From Rhodocyclales bacterium GT-UBC (GTDB taxonomy: Bacteria; Pseudomonadota; Gammaproteobacteria; Burkholderiales; Rhodocyclaceae), in contig QXPY01000005.1 in the NCBI GenBank assembly GCA_003583745.1, forward strand, positions 186,001-250,000: a DNA stretch of 64,000 bases. The letters run 5' to 3'. Position 1 is the first letter of the stretch. Every line of letters starts with the position of its first letter. The notes beneath the pieces are model-generated. The model was not told where the DNA came from. It did no database searches and worked only from the letters and a program-made list of their open reading frames with translations. Positions 35,959 to 44,924 of this stretch are shown here, piece by piece. The translations under genes were made by a program, and so were the position numbers.

Positions 35959-36639
35959 ATGTCGATCACCGACTGGCCGGCGGGGGAACGCCCCCGCGAA
36001 CGCTTGCTGGCAAATGGTCCGGAGGCCCTTTCCGATGCCGAACTGCTGGCCATCTATTTAAGAGTGGGCGTGCGCGGTAAAAGTGCGGTCGATCTGGCGC
36101 GCGACCTGTTGAAACGCTTCGATGGCCGCCTGAGCCAGCTGGCCGAGGCATCGCTCAGCGAGCTGGCCAGCGTTTCCGGCATTGGTCAGGCCAAGGCCGC
36201 TCAATTGAAGGCCAGTTTCGAACTGACTCGCCGGGCGTTGAGCCAGAGCATGGCACAGCGCGACAGCTTCTCATCCCCCGGACAGGTCCGCGACTGGCTG
36301 CGCCTGAAATTGGCCAATCGTCCGCATGAGGTATTCATGGCACTCTGGCTCGACGCCCAGAATCGTTTGCTCAAGGCAGACGAATTGTTCACCGGCAGCC
36401 TGACCCAGACTTCGGTTTACCCACGCGAAGTGGTCAAGACCGCGTTGGCGCACAATGCCGCCGCCGTCATCCTGGCCCATAATCACCCGTCCGGCGTCGC
36501 CGAGGCCTCACGCGCCGACGAAATGCTCACGCGAACCTTGAAAGAAGCCCTCGCCATGGTCGATATCAAGGTTCTCGACCACTTCATCGTGGCCGGAAAC
36601 CAGCCGCCACTTTCCTTCGCCGAGCGCGGTCTTTTATAG
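35959..36639 (+). CDS. radC: RadC-family JAB/MPN protein
   Basis: A 226-residue protein of the RadC/YicR family. An N-terminal helix-hairpin-helix region (about 15-95; [20 protein letters not shown]) precedes a JAB1/MPN domain with the zinc-type motif [15 protein letters not shown], in which the two His and the Asp are present. Despite the historical name, a role in DNA repair has not been confirmed for the family; metal-dependent hydrolase activity is inferred from the motif. ATG 35959 follows TGGAAATAGC. This location next to coaBC and rpmBG is the classical proteobacterial order. Confidence 0.93.
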   Translation: MSITDWPAGERPRERLLANGPEALSDAELLAIYLRVGVRGKSAVDLARDLLKRFDGRLSQLAEASLSELASVSGIGQAKAAQLKASFELTRRALSQSMAQRDSFSSPGQVRDWLRLKLANRPHEVFMALWLDAQNRLLKADELFTGSLTQTSVYPREVVKTALAHNAAAVILAHNHPSGVAEASRADEMLTRTLKEALAMVDIKVLDHFIVAGNQPPLSFAERGLL

Positions 36640-36655
36640 AACACGCAAAAAATAC

Positions 36656-36685
36656 TTGTAATTACCTAGGCTTATTCGTTAAAAT
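36656..36685 (+). promoter_or_regulatory. Promoter of rpmB-rpmG
   Basis: TTGTAA (36656-36661), an 18-base spacer and TAAAAT (36680-36685). The predicted transcript starts about 30 bases before the rpmB ATG; CTGGAGCACC is the ribosome site. A good match for sigma-70. Confidence 0.6.
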
Positions 36686-36722
36686 CGCGGGCTTTCTTCT
36701 AGCGAATTCTGGAGCACCAATC

Positions 36723-36956
36723 ATGGCGCGAGTCTGCCAAGTAACGGGAAAAGCCCCGATGGTTGGGAACAAGGTTTCCCATGCCAACAACAAAACGAAG
36801 CGCCGCTTCCTGCCGAATCTGCAGTACCGTCGCTTTTGGGTCGAAAGTGAAAACCGCTTCGTCCGCCTGCGCGTTTCCAACGCCGGTCTGCGTGTGATCG
36901 ACAAGAACGGTATCGATTCCGTCCTGGCCGACCTGCGTGCCCGCGGCGAAGTCTGA
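36723..36956 (+). CDS. rpmB: 50S ribosomal protein L28
   Basis: A 77-residue ribosomal protein with the family start [16 protein letters not shown] and [17 protein letters not shown]. It is a basic, full-length L28 of the large subunit. A GGAG ribosome site precedes the ATG. It is the first gene of the two-gene rpmBG operon, ending with a strong terminator after rpmG. The N-terminus has a single Cys (position 5) and no zinc ribbon, so it is the Cys-poor form. Confidence 0.98.
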   Translation: MARVCQVTGKAPMVGNKVSHANNKTKRRFLPNLQYRRFWVESENRFVRLRVSNAGLRVIDKNGIDSVLADLRARGEV

Positions 36957-36975
36957 TTAAGGAAGGATAAAGAAA

Positions 36976-37143
36976 ATGGCTAAAGGCGGTCGCGAAAAAA
37001 TCAAGCTGGAATCCACAGCTGGTACCGGTCACTTCTACACCACCTCCAAGAACAAGCGCACAACGCCTGAAAAGCTGGAGATGATGAAGTACGATCCGAA
37101 GGCTCGTAAGCATGTTGCTTACAAGGAAGTCAAGCTGAAGTAA
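36976..37143 (+). CDS. rpmG: 50S ribosomal protein L33
   Basis: A 55-residue ribosomal protein, starting [19 protein letters not shown] and ending KEVKLK. It carries no CxxC pairs, so it is the zinc-independent form. It lies 19 bp after rpmB with the ribosome site GGAAGGATAAAG. Length and sequence are full for the family. Confidence 0.98.
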   Translation: MAKGGREKIKLESTAGTGHFYTTSKNKRTTPEKLEMMKYDPKARKHVAYKEVKLK

Positions 37144-37166
37144 TTCAGCTCACTCCAGCTTTCGAC

Positions 37167-37195
37167 AAACCCGCCTTTCGGCGGGTTTTGTTTTT
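37167..37195 (+). terminator. Rho-independent terminator of rpmBG
   Basis: AAACCCGCC (37167-37175) and GGCGGGTTT (37180-37188) pair around TTTC, followed by TGTTTTT. Confidence 0.93.
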
Positions 37196-37229
37196 CCAGC
37201 CCGGCCCTTTCTGGCCGGAAACATCCAAC

Positions 37230-37721
37230 TCAATCCCTGCGCCTGAAAACAAAGGCCGCATAGGCGGCAATGCCGGCAAACATCACCACCGACCAATTGG
37301 CCATCGACAAGCCAAGGAACTCCCAATCGCGACTGGCACAAAAGCCGGTTGCCAAAAATAGCGCCGGATTCTGCATCCCCAACCAATCGACCAAGCGCTC
37401 AATCAGCGTCGGATCGGTCATGCCGCATTCGGTTGCCAATTCAGGAAAAGCCTGCATCCAGGTCTGATAGGCTGCCACCCCCCCCCCCCAGACCGCCAAA
37501 CCGCCGACCAAACCAGCGAACCCCACCTTCGCCCGGGGCAACGCGCAGGCCAGCAATGCCACCAGACCGATCACCAAGTACAGCAAACGCTGGAATATGC
37601 ACAACGGACAGGGCGCCAAATGCAGGAGCGCCTGCAACTCCAGCCCCACCGCCACCAATCCAAAACAGCCGAGAGAAAGGCCAGCGAACCAAGCCCGAAC
37701 GGGAACACCAGGAAATAGCAT
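37230..37721 (-). CDS. dsbB: Disulfide bond formation protein B
   Basis: A 163-residue inner-membrane protein with four helices that reoxidises DsbA using quinone. The first Cys pair is in APCPLCIFQRL and the second pair is formed by the Cys of TECGMT and of GFCASRDW in the second periplasmic loop. ATG 37721 is used; ATG 37730 is possible, and neither has a clear ribosome site. A run of 12 C on the plus strand (37478-37489) lies inside the gene, encoding WGGGV. A one-base slip there would shift the frame and remove the second Cys pair. Confidence 0.92.
   Translation of the reverse strand: MLFPGVPVRAWFAGLSLGCFGLVAVGLELQALLHLAPCPLCIFQRLLYLVIGLVALLACALPRAKVGFAGLVGGLAVWGGGVAAYQTWMQAFPELATECGMTDPTLIERLVDWLGMQNPALFLATGFCASRDWEFLGLSMANWSVVMFAGIAAYAAFVFRRRD
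37478..37489. repeat. 12-base homopolymer (C on + strand) inside dsbB
   Basis: Twelve consecutive C on the plus strand, G in the sense of dsbB, spanning codons of Trp-Gly-Gly-Gly-Val. Runs this long are rare in GC-rich genomes and typical of slipped-strand (phase-variable) sites, but may also be a sequencing-length problem. Confidence 0.85.
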
Positions 37722-37897
37722 GAAGAACATCCAGTAATTGAACCAGCAACCAAGCCAAACGCGGGTCGCGCCAGGCGGCATTCTATGCCAAGCCCGAAGA
37801 CACATGAAAATCAGCAAGTGGGCACCGGAACAGACCGCGCAATGTCATTTTTATTGCGCACACAAGGCCGCGAGCGCTTCATCCCCCCACTGACGAC

Positions 37898-37906
37898 TGC
37901 TAAAAT
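37898..37906 (+). promoter_or_regulatory. Extended -10 promoter of LivK-like gene
   Basis: TGCTAAAAT lies 29 bases before the ATG at 37936 and is followed by an A-rich leader with the ribosome site GGGGAGAG. No clear -35. Confidence 0.45.
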
Positions 37907-37935
37907 CAAAAAAATTATCGCAGGGGAGAGACCAA

Positions 37936-39081
37936 ATGCACATTTTGAAACAACTGGCCACAGCCAGTGCCATTGCATTTTCCACATTCACCTGGGGCGC
38001 CGACCCCGGCTTGACCGACAGCAGCATTACGCTCGGCATGTCCGCCCCACTCTCCGGCCCCAACGGCGCATACGGCGTCGACATGCGCCAAACCGTCCAA
38101 GCCTATTTCGACCAGGTTAACAAAGCCGGCGGGATCAACGGCCGGAAACTCGAACTGATTGCCCTCGACGACGGCTACGAAACCGACAAGACCATCGCCA
38201 ACACCAAGACGCTGCTTAACGAAAAGCACGCCTTCGCCCTCCTCGCCTATTACGGCACCAGCCCGACTACGGAAGCCATGAACACCGTTTTCGGCCCGGC
38301 CAAGACCCCACTGATCGGCACCATTTCAGGCGCCTCCACGCTACGCGAACCGATCAGCAGCAATCCAAACTCGCGTTACATGTTCAATGTCCGAGCCAGT
38401 TATGCCGACGAAACTGAAGCCATCGTCAATCAACTGGTCTCGCTCGGACTGAAAAGCATCGCCGTGCTGTACCAGAACGACGGATTCGGCAAATCGGGAC
38501 TGGACGGCGTCACGGCAGCACTCAAGAAGCATAACCTCGCCCCCACCGCCGTCGGCAGCGTTGAGCGGAACTCCGCCGACGTCAGCCAAGCACTCGCCCC
38601 CATCACCAAGGCCAACCCGCAGGCCGTGATCATGGTCACGCTCTACAAACCGACCGCCGCCTTCGTCAAAGCCATGAAGAAAGCCGGCCAAAACCCGATG
38701 TTCATGACCCTGTCCCCGGTCGGCACCGAGCAACTGGTCAAGGAGCTCGGCCCGGAAGCACGCGGCATCGGCATCTCCCAGGTCGTACCCTACCCCTGGA
38801 ACGATGTCGTTCCTGTCGTACGCGACTATCAACGCATTGCAGCCAAGCCGGGCGCCTATTCCTATTACGGCATGGAAGCTTACCTGATGGCACGTACCAT
38901 GGTCGAAGGTCTGCGCCGCGCCGGCAAGGACCTCAGCCGGGAAAAGCTGGTAACCACCCTTGAAAGCATGAACGGCGTAGACTTCGGCGGCTACCGTATC
39001 AACTACAACAACACCAACCACCAGGGTTCGCGCTTTGTTGAACTCACCGTGGTCGGACCCGGCGGCAAAGTTCTGAAGTAA
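37936..39081 (+). CDS. ABC transporter substrate-binding protein, branched-chain amino acid type
   Basis: A 381-residue periplasmic protein with a signal peptide (about 1-22, ending TWGA). It is a type-I binding protein of the LivK family: ITLGMSAPLSGPNGAYG at the mature N-terminus, NAGGINGRKLELIALDDGY (read as KAGGINGRKLELIALDD), and GTSPTTEAMN. The likely ligand is a branched-chain amino acid, amide or aromatic acid; the family is wide. The membrane and ATPase genes are absent from the neighbourhood, so it is an orphan subunit. A strong terminator follows. Confidence 0.9.
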   Translation: MHILKQLATASAIAFSTFTWGADPGLTDSSITLGMSAPLSGPNGAYGVDMRQTVQAYFDQVNKAGGINGRKLELIALDDGYETDKTIANTKTLLNEKHAFALLAYYGTSPTTEAMNTVFGPAKTPLIGTISGASTLREPISSNPNSRYMFNVRASYADETEAIVNQLVSLGLKSIAVLYQNDGFGKSGLDGVTAALKKHNLAPTAVGSVERNSADVSQALAPITKANPQAVIMVTLYKPTAAFVKAMKKAGQNPMFMTLSPVGTEQLVKELGPEARGIGISQVVPYPWNDVVPVVRDYQRIAAKPGAYSYYGMEAYLMARTMVEGLRRAGKDLSREKLVTTLESMNGVDFGGYRINYNNTNHQGSRFVELTVVGPGGKVLK

Positions 39082-39092
39082 TCATGCAAGCA

Positions 39093-39123
39093 ATAAAAAG
39101 CCCCGATCACCGGGGCTTTTTAT
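39093..39123. terminator. Bidirectional terminator between LivK-like gene and cysS
   Basis: A 13-bp stem with arms 39093-39105 and 39111-39123: AAAAAGCCCCG pairs with CGGGGCTTTTT around ATCAC. T tracts serve both convergent genes. Confidence 0.93.
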
Positions 39124-39136
39124 TGCGCAAACCAAT

Positions 39137-40507
39137 TCAGGCTCGACGCCAACTGGTTCCTTGCGCACTGTCGTCAAGCACGATACCCGCAGTCTTGAGC
39201 TCATCGCGAATGCGATCTGCCTCGGCAAAATCACGCGCCTTTTTGGCAGCAGCGCGCTGGGCAATCAAGGACTCGATGGCCGTCTCATCCAAACCATCCG
39301 CCTTGACTCCGCCACGCAGGTAAGCCATTGGCTCCCGCTCGAGCAGGCCGATTACACCACCCAAAGCCTTGAGCAAACCAGCCAGTTCAGCACTACGCTG
39401 ACGATTGACTTCGTTCGCCAACTCGAACAACACGGCAATCGCCCCGTGCGAATCGAAGTCCTCATCAAGCGCAGCGGCAAAGCGTGCGGCGTAGTCGCTC
39501 GTCCAGTCGATCGCAACCGACACGGGCGGCACATCGCGCAACGCAAAATAGAGTCCATCCAGGCTGCGCCGCGCATCATCAAGATGCGCATCGGAATAGT
39601 TCAACGGGCTGCGGTAGTGAGCGCGCAAGATGAAGAAACGCACCACCTCGGCATCGTACCGCTCCAGCACTTCGCGGATCGTGAAGAAATTGCCCAGGGA
39701 TTTCGACATCTTCTCGTTATCGACCCGGACAAAACCGTTATGCATCCAGTAATTGACGTAAGTGCAGCAATTCGCCCCTTCCGACTGGGCGATTTCATTT
39801 TCGTGATGCGGAAACTGCAGATCCTGGCCACCACCATGGATGTCAAAATGCTGACCGAGAATGCTCGAACTCATCGCCGAACACTCGATGTGCCACCCCG
39901 GACGACCTTCGCCCCAGGGTGAGGACCAGGCCGGCTCACCTGGCTTGGCATGCTTCCAGAGCACAAAATCAAGCGGATCCTGCTTGGCCGAATCAACTTC
40001 GACCCGCTCACCAGCCCGCAGATCGTCGAGCGACTTGCCGGACAGCTTGCCGTAACCTTCGAACTTGCGCACCGCGTAATTGACGTCGCCATCGGCCGCC
40101 AGGTAAGCCAGGCCATTGGCCTCCAGCTTGCCGATGATTTCCTGCATTTGCGGCACATATTCGGTGGCGCGTGGCTCATGATCGGGGCGCAGGACACCCA
40201 GCGCACCGGCATCTTCATGCATGAAAGCAATGAAACGATCAGTTAACTGCTGGATCGTCTCACCATTTTCCGCGGCACGCCGGATGATCTTGTCATCGAT
40301 GTCAGTGATGTTACGGACGTAGGTCACGTCATAGCCCGAAGCCTTCAACCAGCGGTACACCATGTCGAAGACGACCATCACGCGAGCATGGCCGAGATGA
40401 CAGTAGTCATAGACTGTCATACCGCAAACATACATCCGAACCTTGTTGGGTTCGATGGGCGTAAAGGGCTGTTTTTCCCGCTTCAGGGAATTGTAGATTT
40501 TGAGCAT
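39137..40507 (-). CDS. cysS: Cysteinyl-tRNA synthetase
   Basis: A 456-residue class I aminoacyl-tRNA synthetase charging tRNA-Cys. It starts [15 protein letters not shown], with [18 protein letters not shown] holding the zinc Cys and the HIGH-type motif (CHLGHAR), and the KMSKS motif [11 protein letters not shown] at about 270-280. Further zinc ligands are in [11 protein letters not shown] and the [13 protein letters not shown] block. ATG 40507 fits the family N-terminus; an upstream in-frame GTG is not used. It is convergent with the LivK-like gene and divergent from the TPR gene. Confidence 0.97.
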   Translation of the reverse strand: MLKIYNSLKREKQPFTPIEPNKVRMYVCGMTVYDYCHLGHARVMVVFDMVYRWLKASGYDVTYVRNITDIDDKIIRRAAENGETIQQLTDRFIAFMHEDAGALGVLRPDHEPRATEYVPQMQEIIGKLEANGLAYLAADGDVNYAVRKFEGYGKLSGKSLDDLRAGERVEVDSAKQDPLDFVLWKHAKPGEPAWSSPWGEGRPGWHIECSAMSSSILGQHFDIHGGGQDLQFPHHENEIAQSEGANCCTYVNYWMHNGFVRVDNEKMSKSLGNFFTIREVLERYDAEVVRFFILRAHYRSPLNYSDAHLDDARRSLDGLYFALRDVPPVSVAIDWTSDYAARFAAALDEDFDSHGAIAVLFELANEVNRQRSAELAGLLKALGGVIGLLEREPMAYLRGGVKADGLDETAIESLIAQRAAAKKARDFAEADRIRDELKTAGIVLDDSAQGTSWRRA

Positions 40508-40568
40508 GAGGGAATGCGTTCTCGGCACGACCCACACAGCGTAAAACTATGGGAAGGGCGGCGCTTTT

Positions 40569-40577
40569 TGATAGAAT
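40569..40577 (+). promoter_or_regulatory. Extended -10 promoter of the TPR-cyclophilin run
   Basis: TGATAGAAT with TG extension, 38 bases before the ATG at 40615 of the TPR gene. It would drive the following tightly packed genes. Confidence 0.45.
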
Positions 40578-40614
40578 CGGAAGATTGTCAAACTCCGAAA
40601 ATTATAGCATAGCG

Positions 40615-41742
40615 ATGACCACCTCCTCCCTGCTCCAACCCCGTTCCAAACAGCTGAAAACGCTGCGCGCACTGGCGATTGGCCTGGCCATCGGCTTTGC
40701 CGCCCCGGTTTTTGCCGACAACCTGCCGGAAGTCCAGCGCCTGATCAAACAAGGCCAGTTCCCGCAGGCCATGGAAAAGGTCGATGCCTACCTGAGCAGC
40801 AAGCCCAAAGACGCTCAGGGCCGCTTCCTCAAGGGGCTGATTTTCACGGAGATGAACAAGCCGGCGGACGCCATCGCGGTCTTCACCAAGCTGACCGAGG
40901 ACTATCCCGAATTGCCGGAACCATACAACAACCTCGCCGTACTTTATGCCCAGCAAAAGCAGTACGACAAGGCCCGCACGGCGCTGGAAATGGCCATCAG
41001 GACTCATCCCTCCTACGCCATCGCCTACGAGAACCTCGGCGACATTTACGCCAAGCTGGCCAGCCAGGCCTACGACAAGGCGCTGCAACTCGACAACTCC
41101 AACTCGGCCACGCAAAACAAGCTGGCGCTGATTCGCGACCTGATCACCACTTCGGGCAAAGGCAATGTCAAGCCGACCACCGCCCCGACTCAGGCCGCGG
41201 CCCCCGCTCCGGTTGCCCCTCCGGCAGCCGCTCCGACGCCTGTCGCCAGCAAGCCGGCAGCGACCCCGACCGCGAGCGTCGTTGCCACGACGCAAGGCGC
41301 CGCCTCGACCTCGCCCAGCCGACCGGTGGAAAGCAAGCCCCCGGTCGCGGCGGCACCGACACCGGCCAGCGCCCCTGCCGCAGCACCGGCAGCCAGCCAA
41401 GCGGGCCAGGAAGAAGTCGCCAAGGCCATCGCCGCCTGGGCCAACGCCTGGTCGCGCAAGGATGTCAAAGGCTATCTGGCGTCCTATGCCAGCGACTTCA
41501 ACACCCCGAAAGGGATGGCGCGCAAGGCTTGGGAAGCCGAGCGTGAAGATCGCATTGCCGGCAAGCCCGGCAAGATTTCGGTGAATTACGATGAACCGCA
41601 GATTTCGGTCAATGGCGATCGGGCAACGGCCAAGTTCCGTCAGCATTACAAGGCACCGGGCTTGACCAGTTCGACGACCAAGACACTGGTCTTCGTACGT
41701 TCAGGTAGCAAATGGCTGATCAAGGAAGAAAACTCCCGCTGA
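40615..41742 (+). CDS. Secreted TPR protein with NTF2-like C-terminal domain
   Basis: A 375-residue exported protein: N-terminal signal (about 1-36, LAIGLAIGFAAPVFA), two to four TPR repeats (about 40-180; LFTEMNKPADAIAVFTKL-type helices, read LKGLIFTEMNKPADAIAVF), a Pro/Ala linker (about 185-262) and a C-terminal NTF2-like domain (265-375; IAAWANAWSRKDVKGYLASY, then GSKWLIKEE). It is the first gene of a run; the last base of its TGA is the A of the next ATG. The same C-terminal fold recurs in the next gene. Likely periplasmic envelope factor; the exact role is not known. Confidence 0.85.
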   Translation: MTTSSLLQPRSKQLKTLRALAIGLAIGFAAPVFADNLPEVQRLIKQGQFPQAMEKVDAYLSSKPKDAQGRFLKGLIFTEMNKPADAIAVFTKLTEDYPELPEPYNNLAVLYAQQKQYDKARTALEMAIRTHPSYAIAYENLGDIYAKLASQAYDKALQLDNSNSATQNKLALIRDLITTSGKGNVKPTTAPTQAAAPAPVAPPAAAPTPVASKPAATPTASVVATTQGAASTSPSRPVESKPPVAAAPTPASAPAAAPAASQAGQEEVAKAIAAWANAWSRKDVKGYLASYASDFNTPKGMARKAWEAEREDRIAGKPGKISVNYDEPQISVNGDRATAKFRQHYKAPGLTSSTTKTLVFVRSGSKWLIKEENSR

Positions 41743-43106
41743 TGCAGGGCCGCAAGTTAATCGTCATCGGATTGATGAGCTGCTTGGCCGGCGCTGCGCT
41801 GGCCAAACAGCCGAAGTTGCAAAAGCCTGCAGCGAACGCCTCCCACAAGACGGAAAAATCGGGTAAAAAGGCCTCGACCAAGTCGGCACCGCCCAAACCT
41901 GTTGTCAAACGTGCAGCGCCGGCAGCCGTAGCGGCTGCGGCCGGAACGGCAGTGGCTGCCGTTCCGGCAGGCACGCGCCTGCCGACAACCGTCTCCGATT
42001 CAGGACCGGAAGCCCAGCTGGCGAAGATCTTCAAGGAAATCGAGAGCAACCGCCTGAATAATGCGCTGCAACTGACCGAAGCACTGCTGCGTCAGCATCC
42101 GAACTACCGACTGGCTCACCTGATCCGCGGCGACCTGCTGCTGGCGCGCACCCAGCCGATTCAGACCTTTGGCGCCCTGAACGGTGCACCGGCTGACAAG
42201 GTGGCCGACCTGCGGGCCGAAGCCATCGTTCGCCTCAAGGCCTACTCGGAAAAGCCACAATCCAACTTCGTGCCGCGCTACCTGCTGCAGATGCCGGCCG
42301 ACCAGCGTTACGCCATCGTTGTCGACACCAAGCGCTCGCGCCTGTACGTTTATGAGAACGACCTGAGCAACGGCGGCCGGCCGCGCTTCGTCGCCGACTA
42401 CTACATCACCCAGGGCAAGCTCGGTGCCGAGAAAGCCGCCGAAGGCGACAAGAAGACGCCGATCGGCGTCTATCACGTCACCGCCAACCTGCCCAAGCAG
42501 AAGCTGGCCGACCTCTACGGCAGCGGCGCCTTCCCGATCAGCTACCCGAACGAATGGGACAAGCGCCAGGGACGCAATGGCAGCGGCATCTGGCTGCATG
42601 GCACGCCATCCGACACCTTCGCCCGCCCGCCACGTGCCTCGGACGGTTGTGTCGTGCTGACCAACCAGGATCTCGATGCCATCGCCAAGAACATGCAGGT
42701 CGGCCTGACCCCGGTGATCATCAGCAATTCGGTCGAATGGCTGTCGCTCGACGACTGGGCCAAGGAACGCAGCGAACTGAACAAGACCATCGACGCCTGG
42801 CGTACCGATTGGGAAAGCCGCGACACCGAGCGCTACCTGAGACATTACTCGAAGCGCTTCAAGTCGGCCGACCAGAACTACGATCAGTTCGCCACCCAGA
42901 AAAAGCAGGTCAATGCCGGCAAGGAATGGATCAAGGTCAAGCTCGACAACCTGTCCGTATTCCGCAACCCCGGCAAGGAAGAAGTTGTCGTCGTCACCTT
43001 CGAGCAGGATTACCGCAGCAACAATCTGAACAATCAGATGAAGAAGCGCCAGTACTGGCTGCGCGAGGACGGCAAGTGGAAAATCATTTACGAAGGAAGT
43101 GCCTGA
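41742..43106 (+). CDS. L,D-transpeptidase (YkuD) family protein
   Basis: A 454-residue exported protein. Signal peptide about 1-22; low-complexity Ala/Lys/Pro stretch to about 80; TPR-like helices 90-170; the YkuD domain (about 189-325) with catalytic His286 (WLHGTPSD) and Cys303 (RASDGCVVLTN). The motif is HGTP...SDGC, a variant of the usual SHGC. It probably makes 3-3 cross-links in murein or attaches lipoproteins. A C-terminal NTF2-like domain (about 345-454; YLRHYSKRFKS, DGKWKIIYEG) resembles that of the preceding protein. TGATG overlap links the genes. Confidence 0.9.
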   Translation: MQGRKLIVIGLMSCLAGAALAKQPKLQKPAANASHKTEKSGKKASTKSAPPKPVVKRAAPAAVAAAAGTAVAAVPAGTRLPTTVSDSGPEAQLAKIFKEIESNRLNNALQLTEALLRQHPNYRLAHLIRGDLLLARTQPIQTFGALNGAPADKVADLRAEAIVRLKAYSEKPQSNFVPRYLLQMPADQRYAIVVDTKRSRLYVYENDLSNGGRPRFVADYYITQGKLGAEKAAEGDKKTPIGVYHVTANLPKQKLADLYGSGAFPISYPNEWDKRQGRNGSGIWLHGTPSDTFARPPRASDGCVVLTNQDLDAIAKNMQVGLTPVIISNSVEWLSLDDWAKERSELNKTIDAWRTDWESRDTERYLRHYSKRFKSADQNYDQFATQKKQVNAGKEWIKVKLDNLSVFRNPGKEEVVVVTFEQDYRSNNLNNQMKKRQYWLREDGKWKIIYEGSA

Positions 43107-43678
43107 TGTTCAAACAAGTTTCCGCGCTCGCCGCCGGCCTGCTCGCCTCGCTCGCCGTCTGGGCGGCTCCGGCCGTCGAGGTGACGACCAGTATGGGCAA
43201 GATCACTCTGGAACTCTACCCCGAAAAAGCCCCGAAAACGGTCGAGATGTTTCTCTACAACGCCAAGCACGGCTTTTACGAGGCCACCATTTTTCACCGC
43301 GTGATCAACGGCTTCATGATCCAGGGTGGCGGTTTCAACAAGGCGATGGAAGAGAAAAAAGTACTGACCCCGGCGCTGCCCAACGAAAGCCCGAACGGTC
43401 TGCCCAACGATCGCGGCACAGTGGCCATGGCCCGCACCCAGGACCCGCATTCCGCACGTGTCCAGTTCTTCATCAATCTGAAGGACAACGACTTTCTTAA
43501 CCATCGCACGAGCGCCGATCCGCGCGGCTGGGGCTATACCGTTTTCGGCAAGGTCACCCAGGGCATGGACGTCGTCGACAAAATTGCCAAGGTGCCAACC
43601 GGCAACGCTGGCTATTACCAGGACGTTCCGACGACCCCGGTCGTCATCCAGAGCGTAAAAATCATTTCCGAAAAATAA
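43106..43678 (+). CDS. ppiA: Periplasmic peptidyl-prolyl cis-trans isomerase (cyclophilin)
   Basis: A 190-residue cyclophilin with signal peptide (about 1-20, ending AVWA). The cyclophilin core has [15 protein letters not shown] (residues about 62-76), [20 protein letters not shown] and WGYTVFGKV. It accelerates proline isomerisation in exported proteins. The ATG overlaps the L,D-transpeptidase stop (TGATG). A second cyclophilin, without signal peptide, follows 11 bp later, so one gene serves the periplasm and the other the cytoplasm. Confidence 0.95.
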   Translation: MFKQVSALAAGLLASLAVWAAPAVEVTTSMGKITLELYPEKAPKTVEMFLYNAKHGFYEATIFHRVINGFMIQGGGFNKAMEEKKVLTPALPNESPNGLPNDRGTVAMARTQDPHSARVQFFINLKDNDFLNHRTSADPRGWGYTVFGKVTQGMDVVDKIAKVPTGNAGYYQDVPTTPVVIQSVKIISEK

Positions 43679-43689
43679 GGATACTCAAC

Positions 43690-44187
43690 ATGAGCCAAGT
43701 CAAACTGACCACCAACCACGGTGCGATCACTCTCCAACTCGACGCCGAGAAGGCCCCGAAGACGGTTGCCAACTTCATCTCCTACGTCGAATCGGGCCAC
43801 TACAACGGCACCATCTTCCATCGCGTGATCAAGAACTTCATGATCCAGGGCGGCGGTTTCGCTGTCGGCATGGATCAGAAGGACACCCAGGCTCCGATCG
43901 AGAACGAGGCCGCCAACGGTCTCAAGAACAAGCGCGGCAGCATCGCCATGGCCCGCACCAACGACCCGCACTCGGCTACCGCCCAGTTCTTCATCAACAC
44001 CGTCGACAACGACTTCCTCGACTTCAAGTCGCCGTCCGGCCAGGGCTGGGGCTACTGCGTGTTCGGCGAAGTGATCGAAGGCCTCGACGTGGTCGACAAG
44101 ATCCGCGCCGTCGCCACCGGCAACAAGGGCTTCCACCAGGACGTGCCGAAGGAAGACGTGATCATCGAGAAGGCCGAGATCGTTTGA
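43690..44187 (+). CDS. ppiB: Cytoplasmic peptidyl-prolyl cis-trans isomerase (cyclophilin B)
   Basis: A 165-residue cyclophilin without signal peptide. The catalytic core is [15 protein letters not shown] (about 56-70), [17 protein letters not shown] and [10 protein letters not shown]; the active-site Arg, Phe and His of the family are present. It is closely related to the preceding periplasmic enzyme and probably arose by duplication. GGATACTCAAC precedes the ATG. Its stop overlaps the TTG of lpxH. Confidence 0.96.
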   Translation: MSQVKLTTNHGAITLQLDAEKAPKTVANFISYVESGHYNGTIFHRVIKNFMIQGGGFAVGMDQKDTQAPIENEAANGLKNKRGSIAMARTNDPHSATAQFFINTVDNDFLDFKSPSGQGWGYCVFGEVIEGLDVVDKIRAVATGNKGFHQDVPKEDVIIEKAEIV

Positions 44188-44921
44188 TCCTCTTCATCTC
44201 CGATCTGCACCTGTCGCCCCGGTCCCCCGGGGCGACTTGTTTGTTTCTCCAGTTCCTGGCCGGCCGCGCCCGCCAGGCGACAGAGCTGTTCATCCTCGGC
44301 GACCTGTTCGAAGCCTGGATCGGCGATGACGACATCGACTCGCCGGACCACGCCGAAATCGTTGCTGCGCTGCGCGCCGCCAGCGAAGCCGGGGTCCGCA
44401 TCAGCCTGCTGCACGGCAACCGCGACTTCCTGCTCGGCCCCGGCTTCGCCGCCGCCGCCGGGGTGACGCTGCTCAGCGACCCGTACATTCTGTCCACGGC
44501 GGAATGGCAGTTCGTGCTCTCGCACGGCGACGCACTCTGCCTGGATGACGCCGCCTACATGGCCTTCCGCGCCCAGGTGCGCAATCCGGAATGGCAGGCC
44601 GCCCTGCTCGCCAAGCCGCTCGCCGAACGCCGGGCCATCGCGGCGCACATGCGCGAAGTCAGCGAAGCCAGCCAGCGCGGCAAGGACAATCCCTATACCG
44701 ACCTCGACGCCGGCGCCACCGACGACTTCCTGCGTCAACACGGCTACGCCACCTTCATCCATGGCCACACCCACCAGCCGGCGACGCACGACCACATCGT
44801 CGACGGCATCCATGTCGAACGCTGGGTGCTGGCCGACTGGCACGAAACGCAGGGCGAATGCCTGGTCTGGGACGGCGAGGCGCTGCGCCGCGAAGCCATC
44901 CTGCCAACCGAGCGGCGGTAA
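44184..44921 (+). CDS. lpxH: UDP-2,3-diacylglucosamine diphosphatase
   Basis: A 245-residue calcineurin-like phosphoesterase in lipid A synthesis, splitting UDP-2,3-diacylglucosamine to lipid X and UMP. Metal ligands are visible: SDLHLS (Asp7, His9), [18 protein letters not shown] and HGHTHQP. It begins at a TTG inside the ppiB stop (TTGA). Family length is 240-250. The ppiB-lpxH order is common in proteobacteria, which supports the assignment. Confidence 0.96.
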   Translation: MILFISDLHLSPRSPGATCLFLQFLAGRARQATELFILGDLFEAWIGDDDIDSPDHAEIVAALRAASEAGVRISLLHGNRDFLLGPGFAAAAGVTLLSDPYILSTAEWQFVLSHGDALCLDDAAYMAFRAQVRNPEWQAALLAKPLAERRAIAAHMREVSEASQRGKDNPYTDLDAGATDDFLRQHGYATFIHGHTHQPATHDHIVDGIHVERWVLADWHETQGECLVWDGEALRREAILPTERR

Positions 44922-44924
44922 GCG

